NCBI RefSeq assembly: GCF_024612015.1
Contig: NZ_CP102512.1
Location: 930,001 to 994,000 of the forward strand
Direction: 5' to 3'
Length of the DNA stretch: 64,000 nucleotides
Source: Streptomyces sp. CA-210063
GTDB lineage: Bacteria; Actinomycetota; Actinomycetes; Streptomycetales; Streptomycetaceae
Shown here: piece by piece, positions 36,861 to 46,435 of the stretch
How positions within the stretch are numbered: the stretch's first letter is position 1
Layout of the letters: each line of letters starts with the position of its first letter
The notes under the pieces: generated by a model
Database searches by the model: none
What the model was told of the DNA's origin: nothing
What the model saw: only the letters and a program-made list of their open reading frames with translations
Position numbers and translations under genes: made by a program

Positions 36861-37517
36861 ATGATCTCCCAACTGGTCACGGTGCCCGTCGACGACACGG
36901 AGCTCGCGGGCGACCTCGCCGTGCCGACGCAGGCGCGAGCGGTCGTGCTGTTCGCGCACGGCAGCGGCAGCTCCCGGCACAGCCCGCGCAACCGCGCGGT
37001 CGCCGCCGAACTGCGCACCGCGGGGCTCGGCACCCTGCTGATCGACCTGCTCACCGAGGAAGAGGAGCGGCGCGACACGGCGACCGGCGAGCACCGCTTC
37101 GACATCACCCTGCTGGCCCGCCGTCTGGTGGCCGCGATCGACTGGCTGGAGGTCCAGTCCGACACCCGGGGCCTTCCCGTCGCCCTGTTCGGCGCCAGCA
37201 CGGGCGCGGGCGCGGCCCTGGTCGCCGCCGCCGAGCGGCCCGACCGCGTGTTGACCGTGGTGTCGCGCGGCGGACGGCCGGACCTGGCCGGCGACGCACT
37301 GGAGGCCGTACGGATTCCGGTCCTGCTGATCGTCGGCGGAGAGGACCACCAGGTGATGCGGCTCAACCAGGAGGCCGCCCGCAGGCTGAGCGGTCCGCAC
37401 ACCCTGCGTGTCGTGCCGGGCGCCACCCACCTGTTCGAGGAGCCCGGCGCGCTGGAGCGGGTCGCCGACATCGCCCGGCAGTGGTGCGACGACCGTCTGA
37501 AGACCGCGGCCGGGTGA
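36861..37517 (+). CDS. dienelactone hydrolase-like alpha/beta hydrolase
   Basis: A 218-aa alpha/beta hydrolase. The nucleophile elbow is GASTGAG (Ser), the oxyanion region is AHGSGSSRHSPRN, and the late acid and His are in GGEDHQVM and GATHLFEEPG. This type occurs in Streptomyces stress clusters beside phosphoribosyltransferases; the substrate is unknown. I prefer ATG 36861, with GAGG 3 nt upstream. An in-frame GTG at 36840 overlaps the polX stop. It is probably co-transcribed with polX and with the phosphoribosyltransferase that follows after 89 bp. Confidence 0.85.
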   Translation: MISQLVTVPVDDTELAGDLAVPTQARAVVLFAHGSGSSRHSPRNRAVAAELRTAGLGTLLIDLLTEEEERRDTATGEHRFDITLLARRLVAAIDWLEVQSDTRGLPVALFGASTGAGAALVAAAERPDRVLTVVSRGGRPDLAGDALEAVRIPVLLIVGGEDHQVMRLNQEAARRLSGPHTLRVVPGATHLFEEPGALERVADIARQWCDDRLKTAAG

Positions 37518-37547
37518 GAACTCTGAAGACCGCGGCCGGGTGAGAAC
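37498..37547. repeat. 24-bp direct duplication at the hydrolase 3' end
   Basis: TGAAGACCGCGGCCGGGTGA and then GAAC at 37498-37521 recurs at 37524-37547. The last codons and stop of the hydrolase are duplicated in the spacer, a recent slippage-type event with no effect on the protein. Confidence 0.9.
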
Positions 37548-37606
37548 CGCCGTCGTGCGTCGACCTGCGGGACTCGCTCCCCTGTGCGAAAGGAGTGGCA
37601 TCCGCG

Positions 37607-38257
37607 ATGCAGTTCCGTGACCGAAAGCAGGCCGGACGGAAACTGGCCGAACAACTGCGGATCCGGCAGGAGAAGGGCGCCCTCCCGGACCCTGTCGTCC
37701 TCGCCCTCCCCCGGGGCGGTGTCGCCGTGGCCCATGAGGTGGCCCGGGCGCTGGGCGCCCGGCTCGACGTGCTCGTCGTCCGCAAGATCGGCGCCCCGTT
37801 CCAGGAGGAGCTCGGTGTGGGCGCGATCGCCGGGGACGACGAGCCGCTGTTCGACGAGGCCGCCCTGGACCGGCTGGGCCTGAGCAGAGCCGGCCTCGCC
37901 GGGACGGTCGAGCGGGAGCGCGCCGAACTCCGCCGCCGCGAACAGCTCTACCGGGAGGGCCGCCCCGCCCCGGACGTGCGGGGACGTACCGTGATCGTCG
38001 TCGACGACGGCCTGGCGACCGGCGTCACGGCCCGCGCCGCGGTGCGTGCCGTGCGGCGGCAGGCGCCCGAGCGGATCGTGCTGGCCGTGCCGGTCTGCTC
38101 GCCGGAGGCGTCGGACCTGCTGCGCGCCGAGGTCGACGAGGTGGTCTGCCTGTACCGTCCGGCCGCCTTCATGGCCGTCGGCCTCTGGTACGAGCACTTC
38201 GACCAGCTCTCCGACCGGGACGTGCTCGCCGCGCTGCACACGGGCGCCGACCGCTGA
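37607..38257 (+). CDS. phosphoribosyltransferase-domain protein
   Basis: A 216-aa type I phosphoribosyltransferase. The PRPP-binding loop is VIVVDDGLATGVTARAA, and the N-terminal part has ALPRGGVAVAHEVAR and VRKIGAPFQEELGVGA. The usual base-recognition hood is reduced, so the acceptor is unknown. Proteins of this type occur with dienelactone hydrolase-like proteins, as here. ATG 37607 follows AAAGGAG by 12 nt; GTG 37595 is also possible. Confidence 0.85.
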   Translation: MQFRDRKQAGRKLAEQLRIRQEKGALPDPVVLALPRGGVAVAHEVARALGARLDVLVVRKIGAPFQEELGVGAIAGDDEPLFDEAALDRLGLSRAGLAGTVERERAELRRREQLYREGRPAPDVRGRTVIVVDDGLATGVTARAAVRAVRRQAPERIVLAVPVCSPEASDLLRAEVDEVVCLYRPAAFMAVGLWYEHFDQLSDRDVLAALHTGADR

Positions 38258-38462
38258 ACGCGTACGTGCGCCCCTCCACGCCCCATGCGCCCACCGGCGG
38301 CTTCACCCCGGCGTCGATCGCCCGCAGGCTGGGCCGCCCGATGCGGGCGTGGACCAGTCGCCGTACACCGTGTCCTGCGGCCTGCGGCCTGCTCGGCGAC
38401 GGTCAGGAACCTCGGCGAGTTCATCGCGCCCACGCCGAGCAGGGTCAGCCGCAGCCATCGGG

Positions 38463-39572
38463 TCATGGTTCGGTCTCGGCCGTGAGGGTGCCGTCGGTCT
38501 CCAGGGTGATGCGCACGCCGTGGCTGATGCGGTCGAGGGTGGTGCGGAGCCAGGTGCGGTCCGCGGCGGGCGCGGGCTCCAGCCGCATGCGGCGGGCGCG
38601 CAGGGGGACCATGCGCAGGCCGGTGAGCCGTCCCGTGCTCGCCGCCACCGTGACGAGGTAGGCGATCCGGAGGTCGTCGCGGTACTCCTCGTAGCCGGGG
38701 ATGCCCTCGTAGTCGTCGATGAAGTCGCCGCAGCCGTGGAGGATCAGCCGCTCCCGGTACACCTCCACGGAGCGGGGGTGGTGCGAGGAGTGTCCGTGGA
38801 CGATGTCGACACCGCCGTCCACCAGGGTGTGCGCGAAGCGGATCTGGTCGCGCGGGACGAGGTATCCCCAGTTGGAGCCCCAGTGCACGGACACCACCAC
38901 GATGTCGCTCGTACGCCTGACGGCCCGCACTCGCCGAACCATCGCGTCGGCGGCGGAGGCCGACAGTCCGGGGACGTACGCGACGCCGGAGCGGTCCTCG
39001 GCCGCCGCCCAGCTGGACGGGATGCCGCTGGAGCGCGAACCGAGGGTGAAGACGAGGACACGGCCGGCGGGGTTGAGGGAGATCGCCGTGGGCGCGTACG
39101 CCTCGTCCGCGTTCCGGCCCGCGCCGGCGGTCCGCAGCTCCGCACGGGCCAGCGAGCCGAGTGTCTCGTCCAGGCCCTCGCGGCCGAAGTCCAGCACGTG
39201 GTTGTTGGCCAGCACGCAGACGTCCGGCCGGGCCACCGTGAGAGCGGGCAGGTTGTCGGGGTGCATGCGGTAGTGGACCGCCTTGCCCGGCGCGAACGCG
39301 TCACGGCGCGTCACGGCGGTCTCCAGATTCACGATCCGGACGTCCGGGGCAGCCTCCTCCAGCACGTGCAGCGCCTCGCCCCACGGCCAGGACGGATCGA
39401 CCGGAGCCGGAATCGGGCCGCCGACCGCCTCCGCCATCCGTACGTAGGACCGGGCGTCCAGGACGTAGTCCTCCCGCAACACCGGATCACCGGGGTTCGG
39501 GAGAACCTGATCGACGCCGCGCCCGAGCATCACGTCCCCGCACAGGAACAGCGTCACCACGCCGTCGCCCAT
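38463..39572 (-). CDS. CapA-family protein
   Basis: A 369-aa protein of the CapA/PgsA type (metallophosphatase-like fold). It begins [18 protein letters not shown], then has [27 protein letters not shown], and [11 protein letters not shown] and [15 protein letters not shown] with the conserved His and Asn residues. Members take part in poly-gamma-glutamate or capsule export, but many stand alone with unknown roles. There is no signal peptide. It is convergent with the phosphoribosyltransferase and divergent from rtcB. Confidence 0.88.
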   Translation of the reverse strand: MGDGVVTLFLCGDVMLGRGVDQVLPNPGDPVLREDYVLDARSYVRMAEAVGGPIPAPVDPSWPWGEALHVLEEAAPDVRIVNLETAVTRRDAFAPGKAVHYRMHPDNLPALTVARPDVCVLANNHVLDFGREGLDETLGSLARAELRTAGAGRNADEAYAPTAISLNPAGRVLVFTLGSRSSGIPSSWAAAEDRSGVAYVPGLSASAADAMVRRVRAVRRTSDIVVVSVHWGSNWGYLVPRDQIRFAHTLVDGGVDIVHGHSSHHPRSVEVYRERLILHGCGDFIDDYEGIPGYEEYRDDLRIAYLVTVAASTGRLTGLRMVPLRARRMRLEPAPAADRTWLRTTLDRISHGVRITLETDGTLTAETEP

Positions 39573-39727
39573 ACCTTCACCCTAGGCACCCGCGGGCGGC
39601 GTGCCGACAAGGGCTCGGGGCAGGCGGCACGGAGGAAAGGGGGAGGGAGCCCGAGGAAGGGGTACGCGGATCTCTCAGCGGATCTGGCGGAGCTGGCAGA
39701 GCTGGCGGATCTGTAAGGGAGGCCGCG

Positions 39728-41140
39728 ATGGAACTGATCGAGGAGCGCCCCTACCGCTACCGCATCGCCCCCAGGGGAGCCATGCGGGTGCCCGGCCTGG
39801 TGTTCGCCTCCCGGGACCTGCTCGCCGACGCCGAGCAGTCGCTGAAGCAGGTCGTCAACGTGGCCACACTGCCGGGCATCGTCGGCGCCTCGTACGCCAT
39901 GCCGGACATCCACTGGGGCTACGGCTTCCCCATCGGCGGCGTGGCCGCGACCGACCTCGACGACGGTGGAGTGGTCTCGCCCGGCGGGGTCGGCTTCGAC
40001 ATCTCCTGCGGGGTGCGGCTGCTGGCCGCCCACGCCGACCGGCGGACCCTGGAGCCCGCACTACCCGCGATCATGGACGCCCTGGACCGCTCGATCCCGC
40101 GCGGCGCGGGCCCCGGCGGCGTATGGCGGATGACCGGCCCCGGACAACTGGAGCGGATCCTGCGCGGCGGCTCCCGGTACGCCGTTCAGGAGGGGTACGG
40201 CGAACAGCGCGACCTGACCCGCTGCGAGGACGGCGGGGCGGTCGCCGACGCCGACGTGACGCAGGTCAGCGCGCGGGCGCGGGAGCGCGGCCTCGGGCAG
40301 GTCGGCAGCCTGGGATCCGCCAACCACTTCCTGGAGGTCCAGCAGGTCGCCGAGGTGTACGACGAGCGGGTCGCCGCCGCCTTCGGGCTCTCCGTCGGCC
40401 AGGTGTGCGTGATGATCCACTGCGGTTCGCGCGGCCTGGGGCACCAGATCTGCACCGATCACGTCCGGACGATGGACCACGCCATGAGCCGGTACGGCAT
40501 CACCGTGCCCGACCGGCAGCTGGCCTGCACCCCCGTCGACTCCCCGGAGGGGCGGGACTATCTGGGCGCGATGGCCGCCGCCGCCAACTACGGCCGCGCC
40601 AACCGCCAGTTGCTCTCCCACGCCGCCCGCCGGATCTTCGAGAAAGCCTCGGGCGTGAGCCTCTCACTGGTGTACGACGTGTCCCACAACCTCGCCAAGA
40701 TCGAGACCCACACCGTGGCCGGAGCGCGGCGACGCCTGTGTGTGCACCGTAAGGGCGCCACCCGCGCCTTCCCGCCCGGCCACCCCGAACTGCCCGATGA
40801 CCTACGGGAGTTCGGGCAGCCGGTGCTGATCCCGGGAACGATGGGCACGGCCTCGTACGTCCTGGCCGGGGTGCCCGGCGGCGACGCCTTCTTCTCCACC
40901 TGCCATGGCGCCGGCCGCGTGATGAGCCGACACCGGGCCGCACGCACGGTCACCGGCGAGAAGCTGCGGGCCCGGCTGGAGGCGGACGGCATCGCGGTGC
41001 GCCCGAAGTCGTTGCGGGGCCTGGCCGAGGAGACCCCGGAGGCGTACAAGGACGTCGGTGAGGTGGTCGCCGCGAGCGAGGCGGCGGGGTTGTGCCGCAC
41101 GGTGGCCCGGCTGGTTCCACTGGGCGTGGTCAAGGGCTGA
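39728..41140 (+). CDS. rtcB: RtcB RNA ligase
   Basis: A 470-aa RNA ligase that joins 2',3'-cyclic phosphate and 5'-OH ends in a GTP- and Mn-dependent reaction. It shows the metal-binding [13 protein letters not shown] and [41 protein letters not shown], and [10 protein letters not shown] containing the guanylylated His (His393). AAGGGAGG precedes the ATG by 6 nt. It is convergent with archease, which activates RtcB in other organisms. Just upstream, at 39670-39716, a short Leu/Ala/Asp-rich repeat reads through to a stop. Confidence 0.95.
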   Translation: MELIEERPYRYRIAPRGAMRVPGLVFASRDLLADAEQSLKQVVNVATLPGIVGASYAMPDIHWGYGFPIGGVAATDLDDGGVVSPGGVGFDISCGVRLLAAHADRRTLEPALPAIMDALDRSIPRGAGPGGVWRMTGPGQLERILRGGSRYAVQEGYGEQRDLTRCEDGGAVADADVTQVSARARERGLGQVGSLGSANHFLEVQQVAEVYDERVAAAFGLSVGQVCVMIHCGSRGLGHQICTDHVRTMDHAMSRYGITVPDRQLACTPVDSPEGRDYLGAMAAAANYGRANRQLLSHAARRIFEKASGVSLSLVYDVSHNLAKIETHTVAGARRRLCVHRKGATRAFPPGHPELPDDLREFGQPVLIPGTMGTASYVLAGVPGGDAFFSTCHGAGRVMSRHRAARTVTGEKLRARLEADGIAVRPKSLRGLAEETPEAYKDVGEVVAASEAAGLCRTVARLVPLGVVKG

Positions 41141-41340
41141 GGCGACCCGCTTCCCCACGTGAGTGGGGTCGAGGGCCGAGGCGACCCGCTTCCCCACGTG
41201 AGTGGGGTCGAGGGCCGAGGCCACCCGTTTCCCCCACGTGAGCGGGGTCGAGGGCCGAGGCCACCCGTTTCCCCCACGTGAGCGGGGTCGAGGGCCGAGG
41301 CCACCCGTTTCCCCCACGTGAGCGGGGTCGAGGGCCGAGG
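41140..41340. repeat. five tandem 39-40-bp repeats with a hairpin core
   Basis: Unit starts are at 41140, 41179, 41218, 41258 and 41298. Each contains CCCCACGTGAGTGGGG or the variant with AGCGGGG, an inverted repeat able to fold into a hairpin. The array exactly fills the gap between convergent rtcB and the archease gene, so it probably terminates transcription from both sides. Confidence 0.92.
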
Positions 41341-41350
41341 CGACCGCTTC

Positions 41351-41806
41351 TCACACGTCGACGGTCACCGCGCACGACCAGCCGTACGCGTCCGGCCCGA
41401 TGTGCAGCTCGTGCCAGGAGATGCCCTTCGGCGTCGCGCCGATGATCTCCACGTCCGCCAGCGCGGCGACGGCCAGCCGCACCTCGAGGCCGCTGTCGTC
41501 CGCGTCCACCTCGACGTCGACGGGCACCTGTCCGTACACCTCCAGCCGGTAGACCACCTCGTCCAGCAGCGCGGCCAGCAGATCGTCGCCGCCGGCCTCG
41601 GCGAACCGCACCCGCTCCACGGCGGTGGGCCGGACCGTGGAGGCGTCCGCGAAGCAGCCCACCATGCCCATGACGGCCTCCGCCAGGCAGCACTCCAGGC
41701 TCGCCCCCCACGCCTCGATGCGCACGTCGGCCGTGTGCGGCACCAGCCGGTGTCCGCCCTCGCCCTGCCGTCGCGCCGCCCTGTCATCACCTGATTCGCC
41801 GACCAT
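41351..41806 (-). CDS. archease
   Basis: A 151-aa archease. It starts the domain with HRLVPHTADVRIEAWG, and the acidic metal-binding residues are present (TADV and a late D). The end is GISWHELHIGPDAYGWSCAV, with a final VTVDV. Archease speeds RtcB guanylylation and multiple turnover. Here it is convergent with rtcB rather than in an operon. The ATG at 41806 gives a short polar N-terminal extension (GESGDDRAARRQGEGG). Confidence 0.92.
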   Translation of the reverse strand: MVGESGDDRAARRQGEGGHRLVPHTADVRIEAWGASLECCLAEAVMGMVGCFADASTVRPTAVERVRFAEAGGDDLLAALLDEVVYRLEVYGQVPVDVEVDADDSGLEVRLAVAALADVEIIGATPKGISWHELHIGPDAYGWSCAVTVDV

Positions 41807-42014
41807 GCCCCTTCACCTGCCCGCTCGGCGGCCCGGTACCGCATGCGCAGATCCATTCGGTCGACCGCCCATTGGGCGCACCCGAGATGTCGAGAAGGAG
41901 CGGACCGGACCTGCGGAGATGCCGAACGAGTCTTCAACATGATGGTGGACAGCCATACTTGACCATGCGGGGGGCCATCCCGTGATGGATCGATACGGGA
42001 GAGGCAGCAATCCG

Positions 42015-42548
42015 GTGAGCAGCGACAGCCAGGGCGTGAGAAAGGCCGAGATACGGCTCAAGTGGGACCCGAGTCCCTGGGATCAGCCACCTCATCATCT
42101 CGACATCATCGCCGCGACCTACTCGGCGGACGCCCCCTACGGGCGGCCGGTGTACATCGTCCACTACGACAGCCGCTCCCCCGACGGCACCATCAACATG
42201 AGCCGGCACAGCCAGACCGGTCAGGGCTTCGGCTACGTCGAGGTGATGACCCTGGAACTCGATCGCCTCGCGTCCTCCTTCGCACGGGTGGTCGTGGGCG
42301 TGGCGATCCACCAGACCAGCGGCCCCAAGACCTTCGGTGACCTGTCGAACGCCGGAGTGCTGGTCCTCGAGGGGTACAGAGAACTGCTCAAGGACGACTT
42401 CGCACAGGTGGCCGAATCCACCGCCGCCACCGTGGCGGAGTTCACCCGGGACACCTCCGCAGGCTGGGAGTTCCACCAGATGGTCCGAGGGTTCGACAGC
42501 GACCCGGCGATCTTCACCGCGGAGATGGGCAGCACCCCACAGCCCTGA
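42015..42548 (+). CDS. TerD-family protein
   Basis: A 177-aa protein with the TerD beta-sandwich pattern: IRLKWDPSPWDQPPHHLDII, SRSPDGTINMSRHSQTGQGF, and VEVMTLELDRL. TerD domains bind calcium and respond to tellurite, phage and envelope stress. I chose GTG 42015 (VSSDSQGVRKAEIRL) with GAGAGG 10 nt upstream; GTG 41982 and ATG 41985 are in-frame alternatives. It ends 76 bp before tRNA-Pro and is convergent with it. Confidence 0.85.
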   Translation: MSSDSQGVRKAEIRLKWDPSPWDQPPHHLDIIAATYSADAPYGRPVYIVHYDSRSPDGTINMSRHSQTGQGFGYVEVMTLELDRLASSFARVVVGVAIHQTSGPKTFGDLSNAGVLVLEGYRELLKDDFAQVAESTAATVAEFTRDTSAGWEFHQMVRGFDSDPAIFTAEMGSTPQP

Positions 42549-42581
42549 CCACCTTGGAAGCCGGTGACGATCCACGCGGAA

Positions 42582-42617
42582 AAGGGCCCTCACAGGCTCT
42601 CGCCTGCGAAGACCCTT
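42582..42617 (-). terminator. hairpin beyond tRNA-Pro
   Basis: AAGGG...CAGGC pairs with GCCTG...CCCTT around a 4-nt TCTC loop. It lies just downstream of the tRNA on the minus strand and after the TerD gene on the plus strand, so it may serve both. Confidence 0.55.
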
Positions 42618-42624
42618 CGCACCG

Positions 42625-42698
<74 letters not shown>

Positions 42699-42797
42699 GT
42701 GCGCTGTCCGCGGTGAACCGCGTGATCACGCACTGAGAACTTTACCGTACGTCGGCCACTGCCCCGCGGCCGGTGAGGGGCGAGGGACAATCGGGGC

Positions 42798-43355
42798 ATG
42801 AGCGGGACATCGGATGGCTGGACGGCACAGGGGCGGGACCGGGACGAGGAGGGGCGGGCGCGGAGTGCGCGGCCGCGGGACGGGCTGGGGCGGCCGTTGC
42901 CGTACGGGGCGCGGGGTGTGGAGCGGCAGCCGGAGGGGGTCGTGCGGGACCCCGCGGAGACGGTCGTCGAGGCGCAGGCGCTGTTGGACGCGGGGAAGCC
43001 GTTCCACGCGCACGAGGTCTTCGAGGACGCCTGGAAGTCCGGGCCCGAGGAGGAGCGTGCCCTGTGGCGGGGCCTGGCCCAGCTCGCGGTGGGACTCACG
43101 CACTCGGCACGCGGGAACGTCAAGGGCGGGGCCCGGTTGCTGCGGCGCGGCGCCGGGGCCGTCGAGCAATGGGGGGCCGGCAGTGGCCGTCGGCGTCCCC
43201 ACGGCGTCGATCTGGCCGGAGTGGGGGCCTGGGCGCGGGAGCTGGCCGACGTCGTGGAGCGGGAGGGGCGTGCGGTGGACGCGGGGGCGTGGGCGCCGCG
43301 GCTGCGTGGGGGCGAGGACGGGGGCGAGGGGTTCGCGCGGCCGCCCGCCCGCTGA
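42798..43355 (+). CDS. DUF309-domain protein
   Basis: A 185-aa protein whose core (AQALLDAGKPFHAHEVFEDA, followed by WKSGPEEERALWRGLAQLAV) is the DUF309 helical domain, in which the HAHE motif is conserved. The function is unknown. The N-terminal 40 residues and the C-terminal 50 are Arg/Gly-rich. ATG 42798 has GGGG nearby, and no better start is visible. Confidence 0.88.
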   Translation: MSGTSDGWTAQGRDRDEEGRARSARPRDGLGRPLPYGARGVERQPEGVVRDPAETVVEAQALLDAGKPFHAHEVFEDAWKSGPEEERALWRGLAQLAVGLTHSARGNVKGGARLLRRGAGAVEQWGAGSGRRRPHGVDLAGVGAWARELADVVEREGRAVDAGAWAPRLRGGEDGGEGFARPPAR

Positions 43356-43413
43356 GGGAGCGCCTGTCCCACGGGCCGCCCACGCGGGCACCGCAGTTGA
43401 GCGCGCCGGGTCG

Positions 43414-44187
43414 TCAGCGGAGCAGGAGTTGCAGGCCGCCCACGATCGTCGCCGCGATCACCAGCTGCTCGAACACCTTCTGGTTGATGCGGTTCACGGC
43501 CCACTTGCCGAGGAAGGCGCCCGGCACGACGAACAGGGCGAGTGCGGCGTCCAGCAGCAGGGAGTGGGCGTCGATGAGGCCGAGGCCCACGCTGAAGGGG
43601 ACCTTGGAGACGTTGACGATGAGGAAGAAGAAGGCCGACGTACCGAGGAAACCGAGCTTCCGGAAGCCCGCCGAGAGCAGGTACATGGACATCACGGGGC
43701 CGCCGGCGTTGGCGACCATGGTGGTGAAGCCGCCGAGGACGCCGTACGAGCGGGCCTTGACGCGGCCGGCGCGGGTCGTGATCGCGTCGGGTTCGTCGTC
43801 CTTGTCGACCGTGCGGCGGCGCCAGACGGTGACGGCCGTCATCAGCAGCAGGATCGCGCCGATCGAGGTTCGTACGATCTGGTCGTCGGCCCAGATCAGG
43901 AACAGGGTGCCGAAGACGACGCCGGCGCCGACCGCCGGGAAGAGCTTCCACAGGGTGGGCCAGTGGGCGTGCCTGCGGTAGGTGAGCACGGCGAGGACGT
44001 CCCCGACGATGAGGATCGGCAGAAGGACGCCGGTCGAGGCGCGGGCGGGCAGGACCGCCGCGAAGATCGCGAGGCTGACCGTGTTGGCACCGCTCACGGC
44101 GGTCTTCGAGAAGCCGACGAGCAGGGCGGCGAAGGCGAGGGCCGCGAACTCGGCCGTGGACAGGTGCCAGAGAGTCATCGTGTTCAT
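43414..44187 (-). CDS. TauE/SafE-family membrane transporter
   Basis: A 257-aa membrane protein with about seven or eight hydrophobic segments. The N-terminal VGFSKTAVSGANTVSLAI and the central VLGGFTTMVANAGGPVMSMY are the paired signatures of the TSUP (TauE/SafE) family. Members export or import sulfite, sulfonates or related organic anions; the substrate is not evident. It is convergent with the DUF309 gene and divergent from the lipase. Confidence 0.88.
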   Translation of the reverse strand: MNTMTLWHLSTAEFAALAFAALLVGFSKTAVSGANTVSLAIFAAVLPARASTGVLLPILIVGDVLAVLTYRRHAHWPTLWKLFPAVGAGVVFGTLFLIWADDQIVRTSIGAILLLMTAVTVWRRRTVDKDDEPDAITTRAGRVKARSYGVLGGFTTMVANAGGPVMSMYLLSAGFRKLGFLGTSAFFFLIVNVSKVPFSVGLGLIDAHSLLLDAALALFVVPGAFLGKWAVNRINQKVFEQLVIAATIVGGLQLLLR

Positions 44188-44351
44188 GCGGGGTCCGATG
44201 CTATGCGCACCTATCGGCCCGCGTCAGGACCGTCTCGCCAGTTGACCCCGCCGTCGGCCGGTTCGGGTTTCGCCCCGGCCATCCCATGGACCATCGTCCG
44301 GTGGGCTGGCAAGATCCCCCGGGTACCTTCGCCGACGTAGTGGGAGGAGAC

Positions 44352-45161
44352 ATGGCCGACTCGCGCGAGCACGGCTTCGCCGGCACACGCGGCGGTGTCA
44401 CCGCACGGGAATGGCCGTGTGAGAGGGCGCGGTACATCGTGCTCCTGGTGCACGGCTACGGGGAACACATCGGCCGGTACGAGCACGTGGCCGATGCCCT
44501 GGTGGATCACGGGGCGGCGGTGTTCGGTCCCGACCACATGGGGCACGGCAGGTCGGCGGGCGAGCGGGTGCTGATCGAGGACTTCGAGGACGTGGTCACC
44601 GATGTGCACACGGTGGAGGAGCTGGCCCGGACCGCGTACCCGCGTCTGCCGGTGGTGCTGATCGGCCACTCCATGGGCGGTCTGATCGCCGCGCGGTACG
44701 CCCAGCGGTACGGCTCCGGGCTCGCCGCGGTCGTGCTGTCCGGGCCGGTGATCGGTATCTGGCAGCCGCTGAGGAAGCTGCTCGCACCGCCGGAGGTGCC
44801 CGACGTCCCGCTCGACCCGAAGCTGCTCTCGCGGGACATGACGGTCGGGGCCACGTACGCGAACGATCCGCTGGTGTGGCACGGCCCGTTCAAGCGGCCG
44901 ACGCTGGAGGCCTTCGACCGCGCCCTGGAGACGATCTCGAAGAGCGGGGCCATCGGTTCGCTCCCGTTGCTGTGGCTGCACGGCGACGACGACCGGATCG
45001 TGCCGCTGCCCGGCAGCCGTACGGGGATCGAGGAGTTCCGCGGTACCGAGTGGACCGAGCGCGTCTATCCGGGCGCCCGGCACGAGGTGTTCAACGAGAC
45101 GAACAAGGGCGAAGTGCTGGCGGATGTCAGGGAGTTCGTGGGCGGCGTACTCGCGCGCTGA
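44352..45161 (+). CDS. monoacylglycerol lipase-like alpha/beta hydrolase
   Basis: A 269-aa alpha/beta hydrolase of the serine aminopeptidase S33 or monoacylglycerol lipase group. The nucleophile elbow is GHSMGG, the oxyanion region is LVHGYGEHIGRYEHVAD, and the later acid is in LHGDDDRIVP and His in GARHEVFNE. It is cytoplasmic, with no signal peptide. The ATG has GGGAGGAG 2-5 nt upstream. Confidence 0.9.
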   Translation: MADSREHGFAGTRGGVTAREWPCERARYIVLLVHGYGEHIGRYEHVADALVDHGAAVFGPDHMGHGRSAGERVLIEDFEDVVTDVHTVEELARTAYPRLPVVLIGHSMGGLIAARYAQRYGSGLAAVVLSGPVIGIWQPLRKLLAPPEVPDVPLDPKLLSRDMTVGATYANDPLVWHGPFKRPTLEAFDRALETISKSGAIGSLPLLWLHGDDDRIVPLPGSRTGIEEFRGTEWTERVYPGARHEVFNETNKGEVLADVREFVGGVLAR

Positions 45162-45244
45162 GGCTCACGGCTGACGGAGGGGTCCGTTCCGCGGGCTCCG
45201 GGATGCGGCGTTTTCCCCCATCCGTCCTGGGCACCCGGCCCCGC

Positions 45245-45520
45245 ATGGAGTGGTTGCGGAGAGCGGCCTGCGTGGGAGAGGACCCCGAACTGTTCTTCCC
45301 CGTGGGCACCACAGGACCGGCGCTCGACGACGTCGCCGCCGCCAAGCGCGTCTGCGCCCGCTGCCCGGTGCGCCGCCAGTGCCTGAACTGGGCGCTCGGC
45401 AACGGGCAGACGGCCGGCGTGTGGGGCGGCATGGACGAGGAGGAGCGCACCGAACTGCTCCGCAGGGCCGGGAGCGCCGATGCCGCCCGGCACGAAGCGT
45501 TCGCCGGTACGAAGCGATGA
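45245..45520 (+). CDS. WhiB-family iron-sulfur regulator
   Basis: A 91-aa WhiB-like protein. It has the four cluster-binding cysteines (one in AACVGEDPELFF, then CARCPVRRQC) and the GVWGGMDEEER turn. It probably binds a 4Fe-4S cluster and acts with the principal sigma factor. Length and spacing match the small single-domain members. ATG 45245 is favoured over 45202 because the family begins just before the first Cys. Dps follows after 13 bp, suggesting a shared stress transcript. Confidence 0.9.
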   Translation: MEWLRRAACVGEDPELFFPVGTTGPALDDVAAAKRVCARCPVRRQCLNWALGNGQTAGVWGGMDEEERTELLRRAGSADAARHEAFAGTKR

Positions 45521-45533
45521 GGAGTAACGCGTC

Positions 45534-46016
45534 ATGACGATGGTGAGGAGCACACTGCCCGAGCCCGCCCGCCGGATCGCGGGCGACGCTCTGCAGGAGA
45601 GCCTGGTGGATCTGCTGGGGCTCTCGCTGATCGGGAAGCAGGCCCACTGGAACATCGTGGGCCCCAGGTTCCGTTCGATCCACCTCCAGCTCGACGAGGT
45701 GGTGTCCACGGCACGGGCGTTCGCCGACCAGGTCGCCGAACGCGCCGCGGCGCTCGGGGTCGCCCCGGACGGCCGGCCCGAGACCGTGGCGGCGCGGTTC
45801 GACCTCCAGGGGCCGAAGGACGGCTGGCTGCGGGACACCGAGGTCGTACGGATGCTGGTGGAGGCGCTGGAGACGGCGATCGGGCGGCTGCGCGAACGTA
45901 TCGACGCCACCGAGGGCGCCGACAAGGTCACGCAGGACCTGCTCATCTCCCTCACCTACGAGCTGGAGAAGCAGCGCTGGATGTTCGACGCGGAGAACTG
46001 GCCGCGCGAGGACTGA
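45534..46016 (+). CDS. Dps-family ferritin-like protein
   Basis: A 160-aa Dps/ferritin-like protein. The ferroxidase-site residues are in GKQAHWNIVGPRFRSIHLQL and DEVVSTARAFADQVAER, and it forms the four-helix bundle expected. Dps proteins store iron and protect DNA from oxidative damage. ATG 45534 has AGGAG 10 nt upstream. It lies 13 bp after the WhiB gene. Confidence 0.93.
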   Translation: MTMVRSTLPEPARRIAGDALQESLVDLLGLSLIGKQAHWNIVGPRFRSIHLQLDEVVSTARAFADQVAERAAALGVAPDGRPETVAARFDLQGPKDGWLRDTEVVRMLVEALETAIGRLRERIDATEGADKVTQDLLISLTYELEKQRWMFDAENWPRED

Positions 46017-46067
46017 CGCACCGTCCGAGCGGCCGCACGAAGACCCCGTCCGGGAAGAGGCACCCCC

Positions 46068-46403
46068 ATGACCGACACCCTTGAACTCGACGCGCTCTGG
46101 GAGGAGTTCCACCGCGTGGTGAACATGACCTCGCAGGAGCTGGCGGCCTGGTTGAAGACTCGGTACGCCGGTGAGGAGACGGAGCCGCTGCCGGAGCATC
46201 CAGGCTCGCCGACCGGGCAGCACGTCCTGGCGATCCTGCAGAAACGACGCACGGACCTCACGGACGACGACGTGCGGATCATGTACAAGGTCGTGGACAC
46301 GGTCACCGCGCGGCGGGACCCGGAGAACGAGCCGGAGGCCGACAGCACGCACCGCCGCCACCAGTTGATGACGCTGGGCCACGACCCGCTGAAACCGTCG
46401 TAG
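46068..46403 (+). CDS. DUF3140-family protein
   Basis: A 111-aa acidic helical protein (LEEFHRVVNMTS-like start, LAAWLKTRYAGEE, and VLAILQKRRTDLTDDDVRIM). It resembles the DUF3140 family of short stress-associated proteins. The function is unknown. It follows Dps after 51 bp and is probably on the same transcript. Confidence 0.8.
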   Translation: MTDTLELDALWEEFHRVVNMTSQELAAWLKTRYAGEETEPLPEHPGSPTGQHVLAILQKRRTDLTDDDVRIMYKVVDTVTARRDPENEPEADSTHRRHQLMTLGHDPLKPS

Positions 46404-46435
46404 GAAAAGTCTTCACGGGGTCCGGCCTTGGTGCG

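Noticed and set aside
41140..41340. CRISPR-like array
   Set aside because: The units are tandem and near identical over their whole 39-40-bp length, with no variable spacers, and no cas gene is present.
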